This document shows positions 17,340-26,840 of a stretch of DNA of 64,000 bases, piece by piece (the stretch's first letter is position 1; each line of letters begins with the position of its first letter). Position numbers and translations under genes: made by a program. The DNA lies in contig JAJYJH010000001.1 of the NCBI GenBank assembly GCA_021789695.1, positions 124,001 to 188,000 of the forward strand, in the 5' to 3' direction. The notes beneath the pieces were generated by a model. It was not told the DNA's origin. It made no database searches and saw nothing but the letters and a program-made list of their open reading frames with translations. This stretch comes from a bacterium (lineage in GTDB: Bacteria > Elusimicrobiota > Elusimicrobia > Elusimicrobiales > UBA9959).

Positions 17340-17966
17340 ATGATTTTCTGCGACCTCGGGATAGTCCTGCAGCGCAGGCCGCTCAGGGAGAGCGACCGCA
17401 TAGTCACGGTCTTCACTCCGGAGCACGGAAAGCTGGAGGTCAACTTCAAGAGCGTGCGCCTGGCGCGGGGCAGGCTGCGCGCGCTCAGCGAGGCGCTCAC
17501 CTGGGGCGATTACCGCTTTTTCCTGCGCAAAGGCTCCAACTTTCCGGTCTGCACCGGCGGCCGCACGCTGAACGTTTTCGGCGGCATACGCGCGGAGCTG
17601 GACAGGCTGTTCCTGGCCCAGCATTACTGTGAGCTGGTGAACAAACTTACACCCCTGGCCAGCCCGGCCCCGGAAAAGTACGAGCTGCTTCTTGGCGCGC
17701 TGCAGGACCTGGACGCCTCGGGCGTTTCATTCTGGCTGCGCCGGGCGTTCACGCTGAGAGCGCTGGATCTGGCCGGCTTCGGCTTCCGCGAGACGGCCGC
17801 CGGGCCGGAGGCGCGGCTGTGGGACGTCCTTCACTCCGGCAGCTGGGAGGAGGTGCGCGCGCTGCCTCCGGACGCGCAGGCGGCCGTTTTCGTGGACGGA
17901 CTGTTCCGGCGCTTTTTTGGCGGCGATATAAGCATAGAGCTCCGGACCCTGCCCTTCGTCCGTTAA
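17340..17966 (+). CDS. recO: DNA repair protein RecO
   Basis: RecO loads RecA onto SSB-coated DNA with RecR. The 208-residue protein has the N-terminal OB-fold pattern of the family (GIVLQRRPLRESDRIVTVFTPEHGKLEV), then a helical C-terminal domain. The C-terminal zinc-finger cysteines found in many RecO proteins are absent. It is a weakly conserved family and the C-terminus is short, so the call rests mainly on the first 40 residues. Confidence 0.78.
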   Translation: MIFCDLGIVLQRRPLRESDRIVTVFTPEHGKLEVNFKSVRLARGRLRALSEALTWGDYRFFLRKGSNFPVCTGGRTLNVFGGIRAELDRLFLAQHYCELVNKLTPLASPAPEKYELLLGALQDLDASGVSFWLRRAFTLRALDLAGFGFRETAAGPEARLWDVLHSGSWEEVRALPPDAQAAVFVDGLFRRFFGGDISIELRTLPFVR

Positions 17967-17987
17967 GCCCGTCTCCCTCCGAAAAGG

Positions 17988-17993
17988 TATAAT
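17988..17993 (+). promoter_or_regulatory. Possible -10 box upstream of glyQ
   Basis: TATAAT lies 40 nt before the glyQ GTG, without a clear -35. It sits in the loop of a weak inverted repeat (AAGCCCGT at the recO stop, ACGGGCTT at about 18006-18013 followed by TTT) that could also terminate recO transcripts. Confidence 0.35.
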
Positions 17994-18033
17994 ATTCCGA
18001 ATAATACGGGCTTTTTGTCCCGCGGAGGCTAGA

Positions 18034-18906
18034 GTGAACTTCCAGGATATCGTTTTTAAACTCAACCAGTACTGGGCCAGGCAGGGCTGCGCAGTTATAC
18101 AGCCGTATGACCTGGAAAAGGGGGCGGGCACCTTCAACCCGGCCACCTTCTTCGGCTCCCTGACGTCCAGGCCGACTAGCGTGGCCTACGTGGAGCCCTG
18201 CCGGCGTCCCGCCGACGGCCGCTTCGGCCAGAACCCCAACCGACTGGGCAAGTATTATCAGTACCAAGTCATTATAAAGCCGCCGCTGGAGAACATCCAG
18301 CAGGTCTATCTGGAGTCGCTGAAGGTAATAGGCATAGACCATTCAGAGCACGACATCCGCTGGATAGAGGACGACTGGGAATCCCCCACCCTCGGAGCCT
18401 CCGGAGTCGGCTGGGAGGTGTGGCTGGACGGAATGGAAATAACGCAGTTCACGTACTTCCAGCAGATGTCCGGCTTCGAACTGGACCCCATAAGCGTCGA
18501 GATTACCTACGGACTGGAGCGCCTGACGATGTTCTCGCAGAAGAAGAAACGCATCATGGACATCATGTGGACCGACCGCCTGACCTACGGCGAGGTCCAC
18601 AAGGGGCAGGAGGAGCAGTTCTCGCACTACAATTTCGAGGAGGCCGACGTGGAGAACCTGCGTTTTAACTTCGAGCGCTGGGAGAAAGAGGTCCCGAAAC
18701 TGGCCGGCAAGGGCTACTACCTGCCGGCCTTCGATCTGGTGATGAAGTGCTCGCAGAACTTCAACCTGATGGAGGCCCGCGGCGCAATCTCGGTGTCGGA
18801 ACGGGCGGTGCTGATAAAGCGCATCAGGAACATGGCCCGCGCCTGTGCCGCAGCCTACGTCGAGGCCGGGGAGCCGTCGGATAAAAAGGAGCCCGCAAAT
18901 GCATAA
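18034..18906 (+). CDS. glyQ: Glycyl-tRNA synthetase alpha subunit
   Basis: GlyQ carries the aminoacylation active site of the bacterial alpha2-beta2 glycyl-tRNA synthetase. The 290-residue protein is strongly conserved: NQYWARQGCAVIQPYDLEKGAGTFNPATF, YVEPCRRPADGRFGQNPNRL and GLERLTMF. The start is a GTG at 18034 with GGAGG 6 nt before. The C-terminal tail ends KKEPANA, where the last codons overlap glyS by 8 bp. Confidence 0.97.
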   Translation: MNFQDIVFKLNQYWARQGCAVIQPYDLEKGAGTFNPATFFGSLTSRPTSVAYVEPCRRPADGRFGQNPNRLGKYYQYQVIIKPPLENIQQVYLESLKVIGIDHSEHDIRWIEDDWESPTLGASGVGWEVWLDGMEITQFTYFQQMSGFELDPISVEITYGLERLTMFSQKKKRIMDIMWTDRLTYGEVHKGQEEQFSHYNFEEADVENLRFNFERWEKEVPKLAGKGYYLPAFDLVMKCSQNFNLMEARGAISVSERAVLIKRIRNMARACAAAYVEAGEPSDKKEPANA

Positions 18907-20977
18907 GCGCGACGCCCTGCTGGAAATACGCATCGAGAACATCCCCGCGCGCTTCGTAACCTCCGCCGAAGAGCAGCTCAAGAAGCACGCCGCGCAAGCC
19001 CTGGCCGAGGCCGGCCTTACCTACGTTTCCATGGAGGCCTTCGGGACCTACAAGCGCCTGGTGCTCTACGTCTACGGAGTGCCGGCTAAGACGGAGGAGA
19101 AGGTCCAGAAAGCCTACGGACCGGCGGCGCGCCTGCTGAAGGACGCCGGAGGCAATTTCACGCCTCAGGCCGCCGGCTTCGCCCGCTCGCGCGGCACGAC
19201 CCCAGATAAACTGGGCGTGGAGACGGTCCCGAACAAGGGCGAGGTGCTGGTGTTCGAAACCAGGGTGCCCGGTCGTCCCACGGTCAAGGTCCTGGCCGAG
19301 ATCTATCCCGCCCTGATAACGAAGCTGCAGTTCCCCAAGAACATGGTCTGGGAAAAATCCCGCTTCCGCTTCGCCCGCCCGATACGCAGCCTGCTGGCGC
19401 TTTACGGCGACAAGCCCGTTCGCTTCTCCGTGGCGGGCGTCAGGTCGGACCGGGTTACCGTCGGCCTCAGCGCCAAAGGCTCCCGCCGTATAAGCGTCCC
19501 GTCGGCGGAAAAATATTTCAGGACACTGGAGCACGCCGACGTGCTGGTAAAGGACGAGACGCGTCTCGAGGCCCTGCGCAGGGAGTTGGCCGCCGTCTCC
19601 GCGCGCACGAAGCTGAAGGTCGAACTCGACGAGGAACTGCTGAAGGAGAACCTCTACCTGGTGGAATACCCTGTCTGTGTGGTCGCCGGCTACTCCCAGG
19701 AGTTCCTGAATCTGCCGCACGAGCTGGTGCATTTGGTGATGAAGAAGCAGCTGAAGTTCTTCACGGTGGCCGACGCCAGGGGCGCGCTGCAGCCGTACTT
19801 CGTCGGGGTCCGCGACGGGGTATCCAAGGGCCAGCGCAATGTGGAGGAGGGGTTCCGCAACGTGCTGGAAGCCCGTTTCCGCGACGCGATCTTTTTCTAT
19901 ACCCGGGATCTGGCCACTTCGCTGGCCACTTTCAAGGACAAGTTGGGGGCCATAATCTTCCAGGCTGGTTTGGGCACGATGGCGGACAAGACCTCCCGCG
20001 TGGAGCGGCTTGCCTCGTGGTTCTGCTCCAACTCCGGGGCCAACGCCGACGCGGAGGCCGTGGCGGCGGCCGCCCCGCACGTTTACGCCGACCTCACCAG
20101 CGGCGTGGTCGGGGAATTCCCCGAACTGCAGGGAACGATGGGCTACTACTACGCGCGCAGTTCCGGCATGACCGAGACCGTCTCGCGTGCAATCGGCGAC
20201 TTCTATCTGCCGCTGTCCGCCTCCTCCCCCCTGCCGGCCTCCCCCGAAGGGGCGCTGGTCTCGTTGGCCGGTAAGCTGGACACGCTGGCGGCCGATTTCG
20301 CCCTTGGCCGGATTCCATCCGGCAGCGAAGACCCGCACGGTTTGCGCCGCCAGGCTCTGGGCATCGTAAGGATAGTGCTTGAGAAAGGGCTGCGTCTCGA
20401 CCTGCGCGCCGCGGCCGGGCGGGCGTTCGCCGCGCTGCCTCCGGATGCCTCGCAGCGCGCCGCGGAGCCGCTGCTCGACTTCCTCTGGCAGCGCGCCGAA
20501 ACGATCCTCGCAGAGGAAGGCTGCCGCTTCGACGAGATTAAGGCGGTGCGCGACTTCTTTATGTCCGGCGGCGACTTGCTTGACTGCCGCGACCGCGCGC
20601 GCGACGTGCACGCGTTGCGCGGAAACGAGGGCTTCGCCTCCATAGCCGCGGCCTTCAAGCGCGCCAAGAACATCCTCAGGCAGGCCAAGGCGCGTCCCGG
20701 CACGGTTCCCGACGAGAAGGTCTTCGAGAAAGATGAGGAACGAGTTCTTTACGACGGGATAAAGGCCATGAGCGGCAGGTTGCGCGCTCACGTGGCTTCC
20801 CGCGATTACGCCCGGGGCCTGGCCGAACTGCTGGCCATCAAGGGCAGCCTCGACGACTTCTTCGACAAGGTTATGGTGATGGCAGAGGACCCGAAGGTGC
20901 GCGAGAACCGTCTTAGCCTGATAGGCTCGCTGGTCTCACTGGTCGAGGGCGTGGCGGACCTTTCCCAGCTGCAGTAA
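18899..20977 (+). CDS. glyS: Glycyl-tRNA synthetase beta subunit
   Basis: GlyS is the tRNA-binding subunit of the heterotetrameric enzyme. The 692-residue protein begins MHKRDALLEIRIENIPARFV, contains PKNMVWEKSRFRFARPIRSLLAL, and the HD-like region FQAGLGTMADKTSRVERLASW. It ends with a helical anticodon-binding domain (DFFDKVMVMAEDPKVRENRL). The ATG at 18899 has AAAGGAG in front and overlaps glyQ by 8 bp; 18 extra codons upstream are rejected. Confidence 0.97.
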   Translation: MHKRDALLEIRIENIPARFVTSAEEQLKKHAAQALAEAGLTYVSMEAFGTYKRLVLYVYGVPAKTEEKVQKAYGPAARLLKDAGGNFTPQAAGFARSRGTTPDKLGVETVPNKGEVLVFETRVPGRPTVKVLAEIYPALITKLQFPKNMVWEKSRFRFARPIRSLLALYGDKPVRFSVAGVRSDRVTVGLSAKGSRRISVPSAEKYFRTLEHADVLVKDETRLEALRRELAAVSARTKLKVELDEELLKENLYLVEYPVCVVAGYSQEFLNLPHELVHLVMKKQLKFFTVADARGALQPYFVGVRDGVSKGQRNVEEGFRNVLEARFRDAIFFYTRDLATSLATFKDKLGAIIFQAGLGTMADKTSRVERLASWFCSNSGANADAEAVAAAAPHVYADLTSGVVGEFPELQGTMGYYYARSSGMTETVSRAIGDFYLPLSASSPLPASPEGALVSLAGKLDTLAADFALGRIPSGSEDPHGLRRQALGIVRIVLEKGLRLDLRAAAGRAFAALPPDASQRAAEPLLDFLWQRAETILAEEGCRFDEIKAVRDFFMSGGDLLDCRDRARDVHALRGNEGFASIAAAFKRAKNILRQAKARPGTVPDEKVFEKDEERVLYDGIKAMSGRLRAHVASRDYARGLAELLAIKGSLDDFFDKVMVMAEDPKVRENRLSLIGSLVSLVEGVADLSQLQ

Positions 20978-20990
20978 CGGCCAGGCCGCT

Positions 20991-21025
20991 ACGGGAAGGG
21001 GCGCTTTTTAAGCGCCCCTTCCCGT
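20991..21025 (+). terminator. Strong hairpin between convergent glyS and the Omp85-like gene
   Basis: ACGGGAAGGGGCGCTT, a 3-nt TTT loop and the exact complement form a 16-bp stem. It lacks a proper U-tract on either strand, so it may be a bidirectional 3'-end hairpin rather than a textbook terminator. It lies in the 69-bp gap between two convergent stops. Confidence 0.7.
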
Positions 21026-21046
21026 CCTTCCGCACTCTTTTAACCC

Positions 21047-22408
21047 TCAGAACGGATAGCCGACGTGGATGATGGCGTTGGAGCCTTCGGAGCCGTAGGC
21101 GAAGTCCACCGTCACCACCAGCTGCGGCCTTATGACCAGCCTGGCTGAGATCCCCGGGCCGTACTTCAGGTCGCGCGCCCTGAAGGCCGACAGCTTGGGG
21201 AAGACGGTCCCCACGTCCAGGAACGGCGCTATCTCGGTCTCGCTGATGAACTTGTAGAGCGGCGTGCGCGAAAGTGTTATCCGCTCCTCTATGTTGAAGA
21301 CGAACTTGCCGCGGTCGGTGAAGCGTCCATCCCCGGCCATGCGCAGGCCCGTGCTCTCGCCCAACTGCGGCATCGCGTAGAAAGGCAGCGTGTCCCCGCG
21401 CTGGAACTGCAGCAGGTAATGAACGGCCGTGACGTAGCGGTTCTCATCCTTGTAGTTGTAGTAATGCTTGACCTGGAATGCGTAGGTGCGGAACTCGTAG
21501 TCCGAGCCCAGCTTCTTGTTGGAATAGAGGACCGAGGCGCTGGCATAGGTGCCTATCCGCGGCAGCGAAGGGTGGTCCGTATCGTCGTAGACCAGGGCGA
21601 ACTGGTTGGTGTGAAAGGTCCTGTACTCAGAGGCGGCCGCGTAGTCAGCGGGAAAGAGGCTGGTAATCTGGTCGTCGTTGACCGGCCCTTCTCCCACTCG
21701 CTTGACAGACAAGGAGTTGTCGAAGTCGAAATATAGATTGCCGTAGAGCGGCAGGTCCAGCGTGATTTCCTCTCCCGTGGTCTCCAGGGAGTAGTTGGCC
21801 CTGGAGGAGGATTTGGAGTCTATGCCGTAGCCGTAGAAGGAAGGTTTTCCCGTGACCCAGTGCTGGGCTTCAACGCTGAACTTCATCCCGATATGCAGGA
21901 GGCGCGGCGTATAATAGTAGAACATCAGTTCCCGCTCCACGCGTTCCGAGAGGGACGCCCTGAAGATGAGGTAGCGCAGCGAATCCGGGAACATGTAATA
22001 GCGATAGGTCAGCGTGGTGCGTAGATGGGCGTTGTACGTGATTGACGGGACCATCACGGACTTTATGTCCCCGGAGACCTTTCTTTTGAGCGCGATGACC
22101 GGCATGATGCCGAAGCTGGGCCCGAGGTCCTTGTTGGAATCGGCTATCGGGAAGGGGATAATCGGTCCGCGGCTGGTATTTATCGTTATGTCGTTAAGCA
22201 GGCGGCCGAGCAGCCCCTGTTTCGGCGGCGCCGAACGGTTCGCCGTCCTGACGATCTCCGCTTTGGTGGTCGGCTCCTGCTTGACCAGCTCCTGTTTGGC
22301 CTTAAGCCCGGACCTCGACAGGTAGGTGACGTCGTCGTCCTGCTGGCAAAAGGCTGGCGAGGGCAGGAGGAAGAGCGCCAGCGTCAGCGTAAGGAACGGC
22401 GCGCGCAT
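21047..22408 (-). CDS. Omp85/surface-antigen-type outer-membrane beta-barrel protein
   Basis: The 453-residue protein has a signal peptide (cleavage likely after AFC, residue 21), a short periplasmic segment, then alternating amphipathic strands rich in Tyr/Phe and a C-terminal GYPF ending in Phe, as outer-membrane barrels do. The last third (FNIEERITLSRTPLY, APFLDVGTVF, YGPGISARLVI, VTVDFAYG) matches the BamA/TamA barrel domain. No POTRA domains are present. It starts one base into the nadE stop (TGATG), so is coupled to it. Transport role unknown. Confidence 0.78.
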   Translation of the reverse strand: MRAPFLTLTLALFLLPSPAFCQQDDDVTYLSRSGLKAKQELVKQEPTTKAEIVRTANRSAPPKQGLLGRLLNDITINTSRGPIIPFPIADSNKDLGPSFGIMPVIALKRKVSGDIKSVMVPSITYNAHLRTTLTYRYYMFPDSLRYLIFRASLSERVERELMFYYYTPRLLHIGMKFSVEAQHWVTGKPSFYGYGIDSKSSSRANYSLETTGEEITLDLPLYGNLYFDFDNSLSVKRVGEGPVNDDQITSLFPADYAAASEYRTFHTNQFALVYDDTDHPSLPRIGTYASASVLYSNKKLGSDYEFRTYAFQVKHYYNYKDENRYVTAVHYLLQFQRGDTLPFYAMPQLGESTGLRMAGDGRFTDRGKFVFNIEERITLSRTPLYKFISETEIAPFLDVGTVFPKLSAFRARDLKYGPGISARLVIRPQLVVTVDFAYGSEGSNAIIHVGYPF

Positions 22409-24048
22409 CAGCTCACGAAGTCCAGCGCCTTCACTATCGGCATCCTGCGTCCGTAGCCGAAGGATTTCTCGGTCACCTTGAGGGCTATCGGGAGCTGTTT
22501 GCGCTTGTACTCATTTAGTTCTACCCGCCTCAGGATGGCGCGCACCAGGGCGGCGTCGAAGCCGCGCCCAGTTATCTCCGCCGGGGTGCGGTTCTCCTCC
22601 AGGTAGAGGCGCAGTATCCCGTCCAGCACCGGGTAAGGGGGCAGGTCGTCCTGGTCCTTCTGTCCCGGTTTAAGTTCTGCGGTAGGCGGCCTGCGGATTA
22701 TGGATGCGGGGATCACGCGTTCACCGGCGTTGAGAACGACGGCTAGCCTGTAAACCTCGGTCTTGAAAAGGTCCGCTATCGGCGCCAGCGCGCCGGCCGT
22801 GTCCCCGTAGAGGGTGCAGTAGCCTACGGCTATCTCGGACTTATTGCCGGTGACCAGGTTGAGCCAGCCGTTGGCGTTGGCGAGGCCCATCAGAAGGGTG
22901 CCGCGGGCGCGGGCCTGCAGGTTCTGCATGGCCAGGGAAACGCCTTCGCTCCCGCCGCCCAGGGCCTTCCTGAAGCTGCCGTAGATGCCCTTTATCGGGA
23001 TGGTCTTTGTGGAGATGCCAAGGCGGGCGGCCAGGTCCAGCGCGTCGCTGACGCTGCGGGCAGACGTGTATTCCGAGGGCATCAGCACGCCGGTTACGTT
23101 TTCCGGGCCTAGCGCCCCGGCCGCCAGCGCGGCCACTACGGCCGAGTCTATCCCCCCGCTGAGGCCGAGAAGGGCCTTGGAAAAACCCTGTTTCTCAAAA
23201 TAGTCGCGGATCCCGAGCGTAAGCGCGTCGCGTATCTCCTCGGTCACGTCCGGCTCGGGGGCGGCTGGAAGCGGCCGGCGGGCCTCCGTGTCCGTCAGCA
23301 CGAGGTCCTCTCCGAAACTGCGGGCGTGCGCCGCCACCCAGCCGCCGGGAGCGAGGGCAAAGCTGTTCCCGTCGAAAATCAGCTCGTCGTTGGCGCCGGC
23401 CTGGTTGGCGTAGACGATATGGGCGCGTGTCCGCCGGGCCAGGGCCGCGAGTATGCCGCGGCGCAGGGCCCCCTTGCCCCTGTAGAACGGGGAGGCGGAG
23501 ACGTTTATCACTATGGAGGCCTTGCCGGCTCTGAGGGTTTCCATGGGGTCGTTCCGGTAAAGCAGGCGGCTTGGCAGCAGCGACGTGCCGGCCCAGATGT
23601 CCTCGCAGACGGTCAGCCCGATCGTTTCGTCCCTGAACCGGATGGGGCTGTTCTCCGAAGCGGGCTCAAAGTACCTGGCTTCGTCGAAAATGTCGTAGGT
23701 GGGCAGCAGCGACTTGAAGCGGCGCGCCGCGACTTTTCCCCCGTCGATGAGGGCGACCGCGTTGTGCAGCGGCTTGCCCTTGCGCGCCGGGTTGCGGTCC
23801 ACGTAGCCTACCGCCAGCGCCGTCTTCAGTTTCAGCGCCGCGAGCCTCCCGAGGGCGCGCAGGTTGTCGTCTATGAAATTTTTCCGCTCCAGCAGGTCCA
23901 GCGGCGGGTAGCCGGTGACGGCCAGTTCCGGGAAAACGGCCAGGTCGGCGCCTGCGGCCTGGGCCCTGCGCGCAAACCTTTCTATCAGACTGAAATTGCC
24001 GGAGATGTCTCCGACTTTAGGGTTGATCTGCGCTATCGCTATCTTCAT
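22408..24048 (-). CDS. nadE: Glutamine-dependent NAD+ synthetase
   Basis: NadE amidates nicotinate adenine dinucleotide to NAD+. The 546-residue protein fuses a nitrilase-type glutaminase (E41 in FPELAVTGYPPL, K112 in KSLLPTYDIFDE, C148 in TVCEDIW) to an ATP pyrophosphatase domain with the P-loop SGGIDS (LLGLSGGIDSAVVAAL). VTGNKSE and GALAPIADLFKTEVY are in place. The ATG at 24048 has CGGAG upstream. Confidence 0.97.
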   Translation of the reverse strand: MKIAIAQINPKVGDISGNFSLIERFARRAQAAGADLAVFPELAVTGYPPLDLLERKNFIDDNLRALGRLAALKLKTALAVGYVDRNPARKGKPLHNAVALIDGGKVAARRFKSLLPTYDIFDEARYFEPASENSPIRFRDETIGLTVCEDIWAGTSLLPSRLLYRNDPMETLRAGKASIVINVSASPFYRGKGALRRGILAALARRTRAHIVYANQAGANDELIFDGNSFALAPGGWVAAHARSFGEDLVLTDTEARRPLPAAPEPDVTEEIRDALTLGIRDYFEKQGFSKALLGLSGGIDSAVVAALAAGALGPENVTGVLMPSEYTSARSVSDALDLAARLGISTKTIPIKGIYGSFRKALGGGSEGVSLAMQNLQARARGTLLMGLANANGWLNLVTGNKSEIAVGYCTLYGDTAGALAPIADLFKTEVYRLAVVLNAGERVIPASIIRRPPTAELKPGQKDQDDLPPYPVLDGILRLYLEENRTPAEITGRGFDAALVRAILRRVELNEYKRKQLPIALKVTEKSFGYGRRMPIVKALDFVS

Positions 24049-24084
24049 GTTGCTCCGGGCGCCAGTTGCGGCCCTGATGAGTCA

Positions 24085-24113
24085 AGTATAGAAAATAAGG
24101 GGATGCGCCGCAA
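24085..24113 (-). promoter_or_regulatory. Promoter of nadE
   Basis: TTGCGG (24108-24113), 17 nt and TATACT (24085-24090) on the minus strand, about 37 nt before the nadE ATG. Confidence 0.55.
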
Positions 24114-24131
24114 AAGTCCCGGGCTTCGTTG

Positions 24132-24160
24132 TTGCAACGTGGCGGGGGATATGATATCAT
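24132..24160 (+). promoter_or_regulatory. Promoter of rpsB-tsf
   Basis: TTGCAA (24132-24137), a 17-nt spacer and TATCAT (24155-24160). The -35 overlaps the palindrome GTTGCAAC. The transcript would carry a leader of about 70 nt before rpsB, with GGAGGA at 24225-24230. Confidence 0.65.
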
Positions 24161-24237
24161 TAACGAACTGCGGTTGAAATCCTGCTCCTTGAGGGCGGGA
24201 AAAGAAACGCAAAGTATAGCTGACGGAGGAACACTTA

Positions 24238-25080
24238 ATGTTGAACGTAACGATGAAAAATATGCTTGAAGCCGGGGTGCACTTTGGCCATCAGACCTAC
24301 AGGTGGAACCCCAAAATGTCGCGCTACATTTTCGGCGAGCGCAACGGCATCCATATACTCGATCTGCAGAAGACCGTTAAGGAAATAAAAAAGGCCTACA
24401 CCTTCGTGAAGGATTCTTCCAAGGACGGCAAGACCTTCCTCTTCGTCGGCACCAAGAAGCAGGCCAAGGAGATCATCAAGGAAGAGGCCACCCGCGCCGA
24501 CGTCTCCTACGTTCACGAGAAGTGGCTTGGCGGCACTCTAACCAACTTCGAGACGCTGCGCAAGTCGCTGCGCCGCCTCGAGGAACTGGAAAAGTTCGAG
24601 ACCGACGGCCTGTTCCGCGTGATGTCCAAGAAGGAAGTGTCCCGCCTGACCAAGGAGAAGGCCCGTCTTGTCAAGCTGCTCAGCGGAATCCGCAACCTGC
24701 GCGCGCTGCCAGACGTGATCTTCATCGTCGATCCGATCGAGGAGGCAAACGCGCTGCGCGAGGCCCGCAAGCTCAAGATTCCCGTGGTTGGCGTATGCGA
24801 CACCAACTGCGACCCGGATATGCTGGACTGGCCGATCCCCGGCAACGACGACGCCGCCCGCTCGATACGCCTTTTTTGCGCGACGATGGCCGACGCCGTG
24901 ATAGACGGCCGCGCCGAGGCCGAGGCAGAGAAGGCCGCCGCTTACCAGCAGCAGCAGGCGGCCGCCGCCGTGGAGGCCGGTTCCCAGCCCGAAACGGAGG
25001 CCGCCACGGAGCAGCCTGCCGCCGAGGAAGCTTCCGCCGAGGAAGCTTCCGCCGAGGAACCGGTCCGCACTGAAGAGTAA
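24238..25080 (+). CDS. rpsB: 30S ribosomal protein S2
   Basis: S2 binds the small-subunit head/body junction. The 280-residue protein has [19 protein letters not shown], the family start, and [18 protein letters not shown] and [15 protein letters not shown]. After residue about 228 comes an Ala/Glu/Gln-rich tail not in the S2 core. Its last part includes an exact 15-bp tandem repeat (GAGGAAGCTTCCGCC, twice, near 25024-25053). Confidence 0.97.
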   Translation: MLNVTMKNMLEAGVHFGHQTYRWNPKMSRYIFGERNGIHILDLQKTVKEIKKAYTFVKDSSKDGKTFLFVGTKKQAKEIIKEEATRADVSYVHEKWLGGTLTNFETLRKSLRRLEELEKFETDGLFRVMSKKEVSRLTKEKARLVKLLSGIRNLRALPDVIFIVDPIEEANALREARKLKIPVVGVCDTNCDPDMLDWPIPGNDDAARSIRLFCATMADAVIDGRAEAEAEKAAAYQQQQAAAAVEAGSQPETEAATEQPAAEEASAEEASAEEPVRTEE

Positions 25081-25095
25081 CTCTTTGAACGGCAC

Positions 25096-25131
25096 AGGGG
25101 GCGCGGGCTTGTACGCTTGCGCCCCCTTTTT
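25096..25131 (+). terminator. Intrinsic terminator between rpsB and tsf
   Basis: AGGGGGCGC (25096-25104) pairs with GCGCCCCCT (25119-25127), loop 14 nt, followed by a run of T. It likely reduces transcription into tsf, giving more S2 than EF-Ts message. Confidence 0.8.
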
Positions 25132-25164
25132 ACGGATCATACACCCCTTAAGGAGAACGATACT

Positions 25165-26061
25165 ATGGCAATAACCAGTGAACAGGTAATGACACTCAGG
25201 AGCCAGACGGGCGCCGGAATAATGGACTGCAAGGGCGCGCTTAACGAGGCCGGCGGCGATATATCCAAGGCCGTGGAGATTCTCCGCAAGAAAGGCCTGG
25301 CAGGCCTGGCCAAGCGCGCGGGCCGCGCGATGAAGGAGGGCGTAGTCGTCGCCAAGAGCTCCGGCTCCGCCTGCTCGCTGCTGGAGATAAACTGCGAGAC
25401 GGACTTCGTGGCCAAGAATCCAGACGTTACCGCCTTCGCGGCCCAACTGGCCGCGGAAATGCTGACCGACCCTTCGTTGGCCAACCCGGCCGAGGACGGG
25501 AAAGCCAAGGAACGTATGCAGGCCGTCGCAATGAAGACCGGGGAGAACATGGCCATCCGCCGCGGCGTAGTTTACCATGCCGCTGCCGATACCGCGGTCA
25601 ATTCTTACGTCCATTCCGATAACCGGAAGGGCGCGATAGTGGAACTGTCATTCTCCGGGGATATCGCCTCCGCCAAGGCTGAACTGCAGAACCTGGCCCG
25701 CGAGCTGGCGATGCAGGCCGTGGCCATGCAGCCCCGCTTCCTGCGCCGCGAGGAGGTTCCAGCCGACGTGGTCGCCAAGGAGAAGGAGATCTACCGCGCT
25801 AAGATGGAAAAGGACGAGGCCGACGCCAAGGCCCTGGCCGAGGAGGCCGGCAAGCCATACAAAGCAAAGCCTGCCGAGGTGATGGAGAAGATGCTGGAGG
25901 GCCGCATAAAGAAGTACTACCAGGAGTTCTGCCTGGTGGAGCAGGCCACGATACGCGACTCCAAGCAGAGCGTTTCGCAGATAGTAGAGGCCCTGGGCAG
26001 TAAGCTCGGAGGCAAGGTTGGGGTCAAGCGCTTCCACTGCTTCATCGTCGGCGTGGAGTGA
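25165..26061 (+). CDS. tsf: Elongation factor Ts
   Basis: EF-Ts recycles EF-Tu by exchanging GDP for GTP. The 298-residue protein has an N-terminal UBA-like domain (LRSQTGAGIMDCKGALNEAGGDISKAVEILRKKGL) and the ETDFVAKN motif (CETDFVAKNPDVTAFA). The ATG at 25165 has AAGGAG in front; an upstream in-frame start would lie inside the terminator stem and is rejected. Confidence 0.97.
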   Translation: MAITSEQVMTLRSQTGAGIMDCKGALNEAGGDISKAVEILRKKGLAGLAKRAGRAMKEGVVVAKSSGSACSLLEINCETDFVAKNPDVTAFAAQLAAEMLTDPSLANPAEDGKAKERMQAVAMKTGENMAIRRGVVYHAAADTAVNSYVHSDNRKGAIVELSFSGDIASAKAELQNLARELAMQAVAMQPRFLRREEVPADVVAKEKEIYRAKMEKDEADAKALAEEAGKPYKAKPAEVMEKMLEGRIKKYYQEFCLVEQATIRDSKQSVSQIVEALGSKLGGKVGVKRFHCFIVGVE

Positions 26062-26068
26062 ACTTCGT

Positions 26069-26104
26069 TCCCTCTCCGCCGGCCGCGCGGCCGGCGGAGA
26101 GGGA
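26069..26104. repeat. 36-bp perfect palindrome between tsf and pyrH
   Basis: Two 18-bp arms (TCCCTCTCCGCCGGCCGC and its exact complement) meet with no spacer. As RNA it would form a very stable hairpin. There is no U-tract after it (ACTTATAG), so it may shield the 3' end of the tsf message rather than terminate. Confidence 0.8.
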
Positions 26105-26111
26105 CTTATAG

Positions 26112-26837
<726 letters not shown>

Positions 26838-26840
26838 CCT

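Noticed and set aside
18824-20791. 655-codon minus-strand frame opposite glyS
   Set aside because: The plus strand encodes a well-conserved GlyS; the reverse frame has no recognisable motif.
24931-25060. Tandem repeat in the rpsB tail as a mobile or phase-variable repeat
   Set aside because: Only two exact 15-bp copies within an Ala/Glu-rich tail; simple slippage in a low-complexity coding region explains it.
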